From positions 764,081-828,080 of the forward strand of contig NZ_VRTZ01000001.1 of assembly GCF_008017545.1 (NCBI RefSeq): DNA of 64,000 bases, written 5' to 3'. Made by a program: the position numbers and the translations under genes. Shown in pieces: positions 37,898 through 46,260 of this stretch. The DNA comes from Homoserinibacter sp. GY 40078 (GTDB taxonomy: Bacteria; Actinomycetota; Actinomycetes; Actinomycetales; Microbacteriaceae). Each line of letters starts with the position of its first letter. The first letter of the stretch is position 1. The notes under the pieces were generated by a model, which ran no database searches, had not been told where the DNA came from, and was given only the letters and a program-made list of their open reading frames with translations.

Positions 37898-39741
37898 CAC
37901 AGGACATGACGAGGAAGAAGGGCCTGCGCGCCTGGTTCACGAAGGGCCGTTTGATCGGCGCGGGGGTGGTCGCCGGGGCGATCGTCGTCACCGGTGGCGG
38001 GATCGCGTGGGCGAACGTCGGGAGCGCGGCTGCCGCGTACCGCACCGCGACCGCCGAGATCGGGTCGGTCGACGAGACGCTGTCGCTCAGCGGCACGCTC
38101 GCATCCGCCACGCGGCGCGATCGCGCTTTCGCCGCATCCGGAACGGTGGATGCGGTGAACGTCGCCGTGGGCGACGAGGTCGAGGCGGGGGATGTGCTCG
38201 CGACCATCGACCCCTCGGACCTCGAGGACGCGGTCGACGCGGCCGAGTCGGCGGTGGCGGATGCCGAGCAGCAGCTCGCCGACGACCTCGACTCGCAGAC
38301 GTCGACGAGCTCGAGCTCGACCTCGACCTCCTCCGATGCGGGGGATGACACGCAGGCCGAGACGGCTGCGTCCGGGTCGAGCGGCTCGTCGTCCTCCGCA
38401 GGGGGCGGTTCGTCGAGCGGCACCGACCCGGCCGTGGAGGCGGCCGTGCAGAAGGTGGTCGCGGCTCAGCAGAACCTGCTCACGCTCGCCCAGGCGGCGG
38501 CGGATGCGCTCGCGGCATCCACCGACGAGTCCGCGAACGCGCAGACCGTGTGCCAGCCGTTCCTCGACGCGACCCTCGTGGACGACACCGAGACGGATGC
38601 GGATGCTGACGCTGACGCGGAAACCGATGCGGACGCGGAGACCGACACCGAGACGGACGCGGACACCGATACCGAGGCGGAAGCGGATGCGGACGAGCCC
38701 CTGACGCTCGAGGCCGTGCAGGAGCTGCTTGTCTCCTGCCAAGAGGCGATCGCCGGCACTGGGGACGCCCAGACCGTGGTGGCATCCGCGCAGGATGCGG
38801 TGCAGGCCGCCGTCACCGATCTCGACTCCGTGCTCACCGAGCTCCGCGAGGCGATCGCGGCGAGCTCGTCGAGCTCGGGGGGGAGCTCCGGATCGTCGAC
38901 CAGCGGATCCTCGAGCGGGAGTTCGTCGGCCGGCTCCACCTCCGGCGGAGGCGGTTCCAGTGAGTCCTCCACGGCATCCGCCGCGGATATCGTCGCCGAC
39001 CAGGCCGCCATCTCGCTGGCCGAAGCCGAGCTGGCGATTGCCGAGCACGAGCTGACCGCGGCCGAGCTGACCACGCCCATCTCCGGCACGGTGGCGTACG
39101 TGGGTGTCGCCGTCGGAGACGACGTCTCGGCGGGCTCGACCACGCAGGTGATCACGATCATCGGCGACGACGGGTACACCGTGGAATCCACGGTGACGCT
39201 CGCCCAGATCGCGAAGGTTGAGGCCGGCCAGACCGGCACCGCGGTGGTGACCTCGAGCGGCGCAAGCTACTCCGCGACCGTCTCGTCGGTCGGCGTGATC
39301 AACGTGTCCGAGACCTCGACCCCGTCATTCACGGTGGAGATCGCCGTGGACCCCGCGGGTGACACGCTCCTGAACGGGGCGGCCGTCGAGGTTGCGGTCG
39401 ATCTCGCCGCTGCGAGCGATGTGCTCACGGTGCCGCTGTCCGCACTTCACGTGGACGGCACCACGACGACCGTGCAGGTGCTCGACGGAGGCGAGGTCTC
39501 GAGCGTCGAGGTGGAAGTCGGTGCGATCGGCACGGATGTCGCCGAGATCGTGTCGGGGCTCTCGGAGGGTGACGAAGTGGTGATCGCCGACCTCGGTGCC
39601 GACATCACGAGCGATGACACGTCGACGACCACCGGCTTCTCGGGGCGGGGTGACTTCTCGGGCGATTTCTCGGGTGGTGACTTCTCCGGCGGTGGATTCA
39701 GCGGAGGCGGCTTCAGCGGCGGTACCCCGCCGGGGCAGTAA
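37894..39741 (+). CDS. ABC exporter adaptor subunit, second copy with acidic repeat
   Basis: 615 aa. One helix (about 17-40), lipoyl-type halves (VDAVNVAVGDEVEAGDVL and LTTPISGTVAYVGVAVGDDVSAG) separated by long coiled coils. The coiled-coil region holds an Asp/Ala/Glu/Thr run (about 231-266) and Ser/Gly stretches. The C-terminus repeats DFSGG/GFSGG units. It overlaps the permease by 4 bp, so the operon encodes two different adaptors for one ATPase-permease. Calcium or other cation binding by the acidic run is possible (inference). Confidence 0.85.
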   Translation: MTQDMTRKKGLRAWFTKGRLIGAGVVAGAIVVTGGGIAWANVGSAAAAYRTATAEIGSVDETLSLSGTLASATRRDRAFAASGTVDAVNVAVGDEVEAGDVLATIDPSDLEDAVDAAESAVADAEQQLADDLDSQTSTSSSSTSTSSDAGDDTQAETAASGSSGSSSSAGGGSSSGTDPAVEAAVQKVVAAQQNLLTLAQAAADALAASTDESANAQTVCQPFLDATLVDDTETDADADADAETDADAETDTETDADTDTEAEADADEPLTLEAVQELLVSCQEAIAGTGDAQTVVASAQDAVQAAVTDLDSVLTELREAIAASSSSSGGSSGSSTSGSSSGSSSAGSTSGGGGSSESSTASAADIVADQAAISLAEAELAIAEHELTAAELTTPISGTVAYVGVAVGDDVSAGSTTQVITIIGDDGYTVESTVTLAQIAKVEAGQTGTAVVTSSGASYSATVSSVGVINVSETSTPSFTVEIAVDPAGDTLLNGAAVEVAVDLAAASDVLTVPLSALHVDGTTTTVQVLDGGEVSSVEVEVGAIGTDVAEIVSGLSEGDEVVIADLGADITSDDTSTTTGFSGRGDFSGDFSGGDFSGGGFSGGGFSGGTPPGQ

Positions 39742-39808
39742 GCCGAGCCGTCGGGGCCCCGAGCTGTCGGGGCCCCACGCCGTCGGACGGTGCGTGCACA
39801 ATGAGCAC

Positions 39809-40102
39809 ATGTCGTTTCAGGCGTACCTCGACAACATCGAGGAGAAGACGGGTCTCACCCCGCGGCAGTTCGTCGAGCTCGCCCACGAGCGGGGTCTCGA
39901 TCAGCCGGGGGTGAAGGCCGGTGCGATCGTCGAGTGGCTGAAGGAGGACTACGACCTGGGACGCGGGCACGCGATGGCGCTCGTGCACGTGATCACGAAG
40001 GGGCCGCAGATCTCCGACAAGCACGTCGGCACCGGCACCGCGCACGACGACCCGTCGAACCTGCTGTGGCTCGACGGCAAGGCGACGAACCCGAACCGCT
40101 GA
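39809..40102 (+). CDS. DUF4287 domain protein
   Basis: 97-aa soluble protein. FQAYLDNIEEKTGLTPRQFV and VEWLKEDYDLGRGHAMALVHVI are typical of DUF4287. CACAAT lies 6 nt before ATG 39809. Function unknown. Confidence 0.85.
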   Translation: MSFQAYLDNIEEKTGLTPRQFVELAHERGLDQPGVKAGAIVEWLKEDYDLGRGHAMALVHVITKGPQISDKHVGTGTAHDDPSNLLWLDGKATNPNR

Positions 40103-40114
40103 GTCGGCACCGCG

Positions 40115-41254
40115 TCACCGTCGGCGCAGCAGCACCATGACCTCGTAGTGCCCGGTCTGCGGGAACATGTCGAACACCCGCACCCGCTCCGGCCGCAGTG
40201 ACGGCATCGCGGCGAGGTCGCGTGCGAGCGACTCCGCGTTGCAGCTCGAGTAGACGATGGTGTGTGCACCCGACCCGTCGAGCGTCGCGCACAGCTCCGC
40301 CCCGAGACCGCGGCGCGGCGGGTTCACGATCACCGCATCCGGGGCGGCGTCGGCGGTGAGCGCTGTCGCGTCGCCCACCTCGAAGATCACGTCGAGTCCC
40401 GCATCCGCTGCCGAGATCCGCGCGCCCTCGACCGCGGCCTCGCTCACCTCGATGCCCCTCACCTGCCGCCCCGGTGCCGCGACGTTCAGCGCGAATCCGC
40501 CGACCCCGCAGTAGAGGTCCCACACGGATGCGGGCGAGACCTCGTCGATCCACTCGCGCGCCTGCCGGTACAGCCCCGCCGCGATCGCGGTGTTCGTCTG
40601 GAAGAAGCCGCCCGGGCGCAGGTGCAGCACCACGTCGTCGAGCCGCATCGCGAGCGTTTCGTCGGCGGTGAGAGGCAGCTCCACGTCGCCTTCGAGCACC
40701 GCCTTGTGCTCGGGCAGCAGGTTGACGGTCGCGACGGCGAGTCGCGGCAGCTCCTCAAGCAGTGACGGCAGGTGCTTGCGGATGCGCGCGAGCGACTCGG
40801 TCGAGCGCAGCACGAGCCGCAGCATGAGGCGCCCGTCCGGCGACTCCGTGAGCAGGACGTTCTTGAGCTCGCCGCGTCGCGCGGGCACGTCGTACGGCTC
40901 CAGCCGCGCACGGGAGATGAACGCTGTGATCGCGGGGAACGCGTCGCGCAGCCCATCCGCGAGCACACCGCACCCCTGCAGGTCGACGCCCCGCCGGTCC
41001 GCGTCGAGGATGCCGAGGGTCGGCGCATCGACGGTGCCGCCGACCACCATCTTCGCCTTGTTGCGGAACGCCTCCGGGGTGCTCGCGACCGGCGGCAGCC
41101 ACACCGCATCCGCCCACGGCGCCAGCAGCTGCTCCGCCTCGGCGACCTTGCCCGCCAACTGGCGGTCGTAGGGGATGCCCATGAGGGTGCACGAGCGGCA
41201 CACCCCGGCGTCGAAGTAGCCGCAGTGCATGGCGGCGCTCGTCGCGGTCGTCAT
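40115..41254 (-). CDS. rlmC: 23S rRNA (uracil-C5)-methyltransferase, RlmC-like
   Basis: 379 aa. N-terminal CGYFDAGVCRSCTLMGIPYD gives the Fe-S cysteines of RlmC, the U747 enzyme. C-terminal SAM motif WDLYCGVGGFALNVA, PPRRGLG, and the nucleophile in VYSSCNAESLARDL are present. ATG 41254 is chosen because it leads into the Cys motif; the open frame extends into the divergent cytochrome gene. Confidence 0.92.
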   Translation of the reverse strand: MTTATSAAMHCGYFDAGVCRSCTLMGIPYDRQLAGKVAEAEQLLAPWADAVWLPPVASTPEAFRNKAKMVVGGTVDAPTLGILDADRRGVDLQGCGVLADGLRDAFPAITAFISRARLEPYDVPARRGELKNVLLTESPDGRLMLRLVLRSTESLARIRKHLPSLLEELPRLAVATVNLLPEHKAVLEGDVELPLTADETLAMRLDDVVLHLRPGGFFQTNTAIAAGLYRQAREWIDEVSPASVWDLYCGVGGFALNVAAPGRQVRGIEVSEAAVEGARISAADAGLDVIFEVGDATALTADAAPDAVIVNPPRRGLGAELCATLDGSGAHTIVYSSCNAESLARDLAAMPSLRPERVRVFDMFPQTGHYEVMVLLRRR

Positions 41255-41310
41255 GGTCTCCTGCCCGGTCGATCCCTCGTCATGGTAGGCCTCCGATAGT
41301 CTCGAGAGCT

Positions 41311-42222
41311 GTGACACCCCCGCCCGAAACGCCGACCGCCGGTCGTCGCATCCGGCTCTGGATCGCGGTGGGTATCGGGATCGTGGTGCTCGCGGTTGTC
41401 GCCGTCGCGGTGGCGCGCGGACTGCGCACGCTCGAGCCCGTGCAGGAGTTCCTGCAGCGCTACCCGGGCGAGTATCCGCTTCCGAAGGGCGCGCCCGTCG
41501 GGTTGCCCGCGTGGCTCGGGTGGCAGCACTTCTTCAACGCGTTCCTGCTCGTGCTCGTGGTGCGCACGGGGTGGCAGTCGCGGCGGGAGCGGAACCCCCG
41601 GGCGCTGTGGACCTCGCGCCGCAACCGGCGGCGGCGGATGAGCCTCACGGTGTGGACGCACCTCGCCCTCGACCTGCTGTGGATCGTGAACGGCGTCGTC
41701 TACGTCGTGCTGCTGTTCGCGACCGGGCAGTGGATGCGGATCGTGCCGACCAGCTGGGATGTGATCCCGAACGCCATCTCGGCGCTGCTGCAGTACGTGT
41801 CGTTCGACTGGCCCACCACCGACGGCTGGGTGAACTACAACAGCCTCCAGCAGCTCAGCTACTTCGCGATCGTGTTCATCGCGTCGCCGCTCGCGATCGC
41901 GACGGGATACCGGATGTCGGCCCTCTGGCCGCGCGACGCCCAACGCCTCAGCCGGATCGTGCCGTTCGATCTGGCGCGCGCGATCCACTTCCCGGTGATG
42001 CTCGTCTTCGTGCTCTTCGTGATCGTGCACGTGGGCCTCGTGCTCACGACCGGTGCGCTGAGAAACCTCAACCACATCTACACCGCGAGCGACGAGGTCA
42101 ATCCCGTGGGCTTCGCGATCTTCGTGGTGTCGCTGCTCGTGATCGCCGCCGGGTGGGCGCTCGTGCGTCCGACGCTCGCGGCGGTGGTGGCCCGCCGCTT
42201 CGGCGAGGTCCGCGAGCGCTGA
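41311..42222 (+). CDS. Cytochrome b-like membrane protein
   Basis: 303 aa with about five membrane helices. Histidines placed in helices (WQHFFNAFLLV, VWTHLALDLLW, AIHFPVMLVFVLFVIVHVG) could bind heme as in di-heme cytochrome b561 or formate dehydrogenase/hydrogenase b subunits. No partner oxidoreductase gene lies nearby. TAGTCT (41297-41302) lies 8 nt before GTG 41311. Confidence 0.75.
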   Translation: MTPPPETPTAGRRIRLWIAVGIGIVVLAVVAVAVARGLRTLEPVQEFLQRYPGEYPLPKGAPVGLPAWLGWQHFFNAFLLVLVVRTGWQSRRERNPRALWTSRRNRRRRMSLTVWTHLALDLLWIVNGVVYVVLLFATGQWMRIVPTSWDVIPNAISALLQYVSFDWPTTDGWVNYNSLQQLSYFAIVFIASPLAIATGYRMSALWPRDAQRLSRIVPFDLARAIHFPVMLVFVLFVIVHVGLVLTTGALRNLNHIYTASDEVNPVGFAIFVVSLLVIAAGWALVRPTLAAVVARRFGEVRER

Positions 42223-42284
42223 GCGCCCCCGCTCCATCCGCTCCTCCTCCGAGCCCGTAGCTGTGCCGCGCCCCCGTCTCAGCC

Positions 42285-42350
42285 CCGTGAGAGTACGCAC
42301 TTTTGCGTGCTCTCACGGTCGAGAGCACGCAAAAGTGCGTACTCTCACGG
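42285..42350. repeat. 66-bp perfect palindrome, copy 1
   Basis: 30-bp perfect arms (42285-42314 and 42321-42350; core GAGAGTACGCACTTTTGCGT) with the 6-nt centre ACGGTC. Each arm is itself nearly palindromic (GTGAGAG...CTCTCAC), so either one long or two short hairpins can form, as in REP/BIME elements. Followed by AGTTGAGG. Identical to copy 2. Confidence 0.95.
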
Positions 42351-42431
42351 AGTTGAGGCGGGGCGAACGCGGGATGCGATTCGCGTGGAAGAGCGTCTAC
42401 CATGACGCCCAAACCCGAGGAGAGCCCGAAG

Positions 42432-43898
42432 ATGAACTCTGGACCGCAGACCCCTGCCGACTGGTACGCCGACCCCACTGGCCGGAATGAACGGCGCTAC
42501 TGGAATGGGAGTTCGTGGACCGATCACGTCTTCTCCCAGGGAGTGCAGTCCATCGACCCGTTGGTCGCCGCCACACCCGCGGGCACGGCCGTGCAGCCTG
42601 CCAACTATGTGGGAGCGGTCGAGCCGACAGCTCCGCGTGTACCCCTCTTTGGGGCGCGGAAGGCGGCCACCGCCGCGCATGCGGAAAACCAGCGCCTTCA
42701 GGGGCTGATCGATCAGTATGGCCTCCGAGAGGTAGCAGAACTCGACGCGTTGAAGCAGAGCATTCTCGGCCAAGTCGAACTGGCTCGCGTCGAGCTGAGT
42801 TCGGTCGAGGCGTCGGTAGCTCAGGCGAGAACTGACCTGGACGTGGTCCGCGCCGAGGTCGTTGATCTGCGGGCGGCGGTTGGTATCCAGGAGTTCGGAG
42901 TCTACGACTTCGAACATCCGGCAGAGTCCTCCGTTTCGCTTGCGACCGAGCTGGAGAAACTGAGGTCAGAAATCAAGGACGCCGTTCGCGGAGGTCGGGC
43001 GACCTTTGCGACCTCGAACTTCACCTTCAATAACAGCAAATCGAAGGGTGACAAATTCGTCCGAGATATGTCGAAGCTGATGCTCCGCTCTTACAACGCC
43101 GAAGCCGAGAATTGTGTGAAGGCCGTCCGTGCGGGAAACCTCCCGGCTGCACAAAAGCGCCTCAGCACTGCGGTCGATCAAGTCGCCCGGCTTGGAACGA
43201 TGATCGACCTGAGAATCACACCATATTTCCATGGGCTCCGATTGCGCGAGTTGGAGTTGGCGGCACGCCATCTCCAGGCAGTTCAGGCGGAGAAGGAACT
43301 GGAACGTGAGCGGCGCGAGGAGTTGCGACAGCAGAGGCTCGCTGAGCAGGAACTTGCGCGAGAGAAGGAGCGACTCGAGAAGGAGAGAAAGCACTACGCA
43401 AATGTCCTGGCGGCGTTGGTCGAGAAGGGCGACATCGAGGGCGCCGAGCGGATCCGCGCTCAGCTCGAAGACGTGGAGAAGGCGATCTCGGACGTTGACT
43501 ATAGGGCGGCGAACATCCGAGCGGGGTATGTGTACGTGATCAGCAACGTAGGGTCGTTCGGACCTGAGGTCGTGAAGATCGGGATGACGCGCCGCTTAGA
43601 GCCGATGGACCGGGTCAACGAGCTCGGGGACGCTTCCGTTCCGTTCCGGTTCGATGTACACGCCATGTTCTTCGCGGACGACGCCGTGGCGATCGAGTCG
43701 CGCCTGCACCAGCACTTTGCGGCACGAAGGCTCAATCGGGTGAATCTCCGCCGCGAGTACTTTCGGACCACTCCGGCCGAGGTGCTTGAGGCGCTTAAGG
43801 AGCACCACGTTGAGGTCCTCGAATACACCGTCGAACCTTCCGCGCCGGAATACCGAGCGAGTGTGGCTGCTGAGGACGACGCCTCGTCTGCCGACTGA
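42432..43898 (+). CDS. DUF2510-DUF4041-GIY-YIG (T5orf172) nuclease, SNIPE-like anti-phage candidate
   Basis: 488 aa. N-terminal DUF2510-like motif ADWYADPTGRNERRYWNGSS (about 9-28); a DUF4041 region (about 80-330) containing LQGLIDQYGLREVAELDALK, QEFGVYDFEHP, FNNSKSKGDKFVRDMSKLML and a long Arg/Glu coiled coil; then a T5orf172/GIY-YIG domain from about 358. Catalytic elements seen are YVYVISN, VVKIGMTR, an Arg in MDRVNELGD, the Glu of AIESRLHQHF, and NLRREYFR. DUF4041 plus GIY-YIG is the core of SNIPE, a membrane-associated nuclease that cuts incoming phage DNA. No membrane helix is obvious here. ATG 42432 is preferred to ATG 42402: TACCAT at 42398-42403 would start the mRNA near 42410 and GAGGAGAG precedes 42432. 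Its codon use is less GC-biased than the neighbours, suggesting transfer. Confidence 0.85.
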   Translation: MNSGPQTPADWYADPTGRNERRYWNGSSWTDHVFSQGVQSIDPLVAATPAGTAVQPANYVGAVEPTAPRVPLFGARKAATAAHAENQRLQGLIDQYGLREVAELDALKQSILGQVELARVELSSVEASVAQARTDLDVVRAEVVDLRAAVGIQEFGVYDFEHPAESSVSLATELEKLRSEIKDAVRGGRATFATSNFTFNNSKSKGDKFVRDMSKLMLRSYNAEAENCVKAVRAGNLPAAQKRLSTAVDQVARLGTMIDLRITPYFHGLRLRELELAARHLQAVQAEKELERERREELRQQRLAEQELAREKERLEKERKHYANVLAALVEKGDIEGAERIRAQLEDVEKAISDVDYRAANIRAGYVYVISNVGSFGPEVVKIGMTRRLEPMDRVNELGDASVPFRFDVHAMFFADDAVAIESRLHQHFAARRLNRVNLRREYFRTTPAEVLEALKEHHVEVLEYTVEPSAPEYRASVAAEDDASSAD

Positions 43899-43930
43899 CT
43901 CGCGTCCGCGGTCAACGCCGAATCCGGGCT

Positions 43931-43996
43931 CCGTGAGAGTACGCACTTTTGCGTGCTCTCACGGTCGAGAGCACGCAAAAGTGCGTACTCTCACGG
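43931..43996. repeat. 66-bp perfect palindrome, copy 2
   Basis: Same sequence and orientation as 42285-42350, again followed by AGTTGAGG. The two copies bracket the nuclease gene, with a 1,646-bp period. Just downstream, GAGGGGGCGCCGG is repeated at 44001-44013 and 44018-44030. Confidence 0.95.
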
Positions 43997-44035
43997 AGTT
44001 GAGGGGGCGCCGGGGCTGAGGGGGCGCCGGAGGCG

Positions 44036-45226
44036 TCAGGCGAGGTCGGCGCGGAGGGCGTCGACGATCGCGGTGGCGCGGGTGTCGTCGACGGCCTCGA
44101 GCTGGTTCGTCACGAACGCGAAGCCGATGCCGCCGCCGAATCCGGGGTCCGCGAACGCGACCTGACCGCCGGCGCCGTCGTGGCCGAATCCGCGGCCCGT
44201 CACGTACCGGCGGGCACCGGAGTCGAGCTGCAGGCCCATGCCCCAGCGCGGCCACGGACCGGGCACCGAGATGAGCGGCTCGCCCTCCGACTGCACCTGC
44301 GTCGCCTCGGCGAGCGCATCGTCGCCCACGAGTCGCACGCCGTCGGTCGTCGTGATCGTCGCCGACCAGGCGGTCGCGAGTGCGCGTGCGGATGCGATGC
44401 CCCCCGCGCCCGGGATCTGCGCCTCGCGGATACGCGGGTCGTTGAAGCCGCCGGTCGGGCTCACGAGCTCGGACGGCAGCGCACCGCCGAGGGTCATCGC
44501 GAGGTCGAGCCAGTCGGGCTCGCCGGGCGGTGCATACGCCGTCAGCGCGGCGGTGTTCTCGTACATGCTGGGCGCGGCGACGAGGTGCGCGACGCCCGGG
44601 TCGTCGCCCGGCACCGTGCCGAGGCCGATGCCCCCGCCGAGCGGAGCGGAGATCACCGACTCGAACTCGGCCCGCGGTGTGTTCCCGGTGACGCGGCGGA
44701 TCAGCTCGCCCGTCATCCAGCCGTGGGTGATCGCGTGGTACTGGTAGCCGGATCCGGGTTCGCGGATCGGCTCGGCCGCGGCGATGCGCGCGGTCATCCG
44801 GTTCCAGTCGACGAGCTCGTCGACGCTCACCGGTTCGCGGAACGCCGAGAGCCCCGCCCGGTGCGAGAGCGCCTGGGCGACGGTGATGTGCTCCTTACCC
44901 GCGGCGGCGAACTCGGGCCAGTACTGGGCGACGGGCGCGCCGTACTCGATGAGCCCTCGCTCCACGAGTCGGGCGATCAGCACCGACATGAGTCCCTTCG
45001 TGCACGAGAACACGACGCTGCGCGTGTCCCGCTCCCAGGGGGCACCGGTGCGGGCGTCCGCGACGCCGCCCCACAGGTCGACGACCGTCTCGCCCGCGAA
45101 TCGCACGGCGAGGGCGGCGCCCATCTCGGGCTTGCCGGCGAACGCCTGCTCGAACGCGGCGCGCGTGCGGCGGAATCCGGAGTCCGCGAAGCCGTCTATC
45201 GTGGGCGCAGCGGTGGGGGTGCTCAT
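44036..45226 (-). CDS. Serine beta-lactamase-family hydrolase (EstB-like)
   Basis: 396 aa. FSCTKGL is the SxxK nucleophile motif, YHAITHG the Tyr motif, and GHDGAGG stands in for the KTG-like site. Class C-like family members are usually esterases or peptidases. ATG 45226 overlaps the glycosidase stop (ATGA), so the gene belongs to the sugar operon and may remove acyl groups from the imported substrate (inference). No signal peptide. Confidence 0.85.
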   Translation of the reverse strand: MSTPTAAPTIDGFADSGFRRTRAAFEQAFAGKPEMGAALAVRFAGETVVDLWGGVADARTGAPWERDTRSVVFSCTKGLMSVLIARLVERGLIEYGAPVAQYWPEFAAAGKEHITVAQALSHRAGLSAFREPVSVDELVDWNRMTARIAAAEPIREPGSGYQYHAITHGWMTGELIRRVTGNTPRAEFESVISAPLGGGIGLGTVPGDDPGVAHLVAAPSMYENTAALTAYAPPGEPDWLDLAMTLGGALPSELVSPTGGFNDPRIREAQIPGAGGIASARALATAWSATITTTDGVRLVGDDALAEATQVQSEGEPLISVPGPWPRWGMGLQLDSGARRYVTGRGFGHDGAGGQVAFADPGFGGGIGFAFVTNQLEAVDDTRATAIVDALRADLA

Positions 45227-46194
45227 CGCCCGGCTCCCGTCGCATCCGCCGACGCCGACCAGATGCTCGCCACCGGCACCGGGTCGGCGATCCATCCGCC
45301 GAAGCCGTCGTCGCTCGCGTCGACCACGTTCTCGAAGGCGAGCAGCATCCACGCGCCGTCTCGATCCTGCACGAGCCGACCCGCGTACGAGGTCTCGGGG
45401 GCGAGCAGCTCCACGTCGTCGAGCCCGAACGGTCCGCGGATGTCGTCCACCGGAGCCACCCACACTCCGCCCGTCGTGTCCGCCCGGCGCCCTGTCAGGT
45501 GGGGGCCATCGCACGAAAAGGTCAACAGTGTGCGCCCGTCGATGTGCGAGAGCTGCGGCACCTCAAGGTGCATGAACCCGATACCCGGCTCGCTCAGCGG
45601 CGGCTGTACCGTCCACGTCTCGAGGTCGGGGGAGGTCGCGTGCCCGATCACTCCGCGGTCGAGCACGTCGTCGCCGTCGCGCCCCCGTGCGGTGATGAGC
45701 ATGTGCCACACCCCGTCACGCTCGTCGCGGTAGACCCACGGATCGCGCCACGCCTGCTCGCGCCAGGTGCCGTCGGCGAGCGTCTCGTACCAGCGCGGGT
45801 CGGCCTCCGTGATGGGACCGGGAGTCTTCTGCCAGGTGTGGAGGTCGTCGGAGGTCGCGACCCCGATCGCCTCGATGTTGGTCATGTTCTCGTCGGACAG
45901 GAAGATCGCGCCCGTGTAGAACATCCGCCACAGGCCGTCGTCACCGCGCACGACGCTGCCGGTCCACGTGGCCGTCTCGTCGAACGATCCGGCCGCGCCC
46001 GGGGCGAGCACCTCGCCGTGATCGGTCCACGACCGCAGGTCGGTCGACACCGCATGCCCGATCCGCGCGTTGCGGTGCCGCAGATGCGGGTCAACGAGGG
46101 ACTTCGGGGCGTGGAGGTAGAACATGTGGAAGCTGTCGCCGTCGTCGGCGATCCAGAAGTCCCAGATCCAGTGGGTGTCGCTGCGGAAGCTCAC
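45223..46194 (-). CDS. Five-blade beta-propeller glycosidase (GH32/GH68-like)
   Basis: 323 aa, no signal peptide, so cytoplasmic. Blade motifs are HWIWDFWIADDGDSFHMFYL (likely nucleophile Asp), WTGSVVRGDDGLWRMFYTGA, WRDPWVY (the RDP site) and HLEVPQL (likely acid Glu). This pattern fits clan GH-J (fructan-acting GH32/GH68) or related families. It lies after the importer genes and probably breaks down the imported saccharide. Confidence 0.78.
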   Translation of the reverse strand: MSFRSDTHWIWDFWIADDGDSFHMFYLHAPKSLVDPHLRHRNARIGHAVSTDLRSWTDHGEVLAPGAAGSFDETATWTGSVVRGDDGLWRMFYTGAIFLSDENMTNIEAIGVATSDDLHTWQKTPGPITEADPRWYETLADGTWREQAWRDPWVYRDERDGVWHMLITARGRDGDDVLDRGVIGHATSPDLETWTVQPPLSEPGIGFMHLEVPQLSHIDGRTLLTFSCDGPHLTGRRADTTGGVWVAPVDDIRGPFGLDDVELLAPETSYAGRLVQDRDGAWMLLAFENVVDASDDGFGGWIADPVPVASIWSASADATGAGR

Positions 46195-46260
46195 AGTGCT
46201 CGCTTTCGTGGGTCGGCGCGGCAGGCGCCATCGGGCGGAGAGGCGGGTCGGCAGGGCCGG

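Noticed and set aside
42432-43898. Prophage remnant
   Set aside because: T5orf172 domains occur in phages, but no other phage gene or att-like site lies nearby.
42285-43996. CRISPR-like repeats
   Set aside because: Only two copies, 1.6 kb apart, palindromic, with a gene between them; no spacer array or cas genes.
44036-45226. Antibiotic resistance beta-lactamase
   Set aside because: No export signal, no KTG motif, and operon context with sugar genes favours an esterase-like role.
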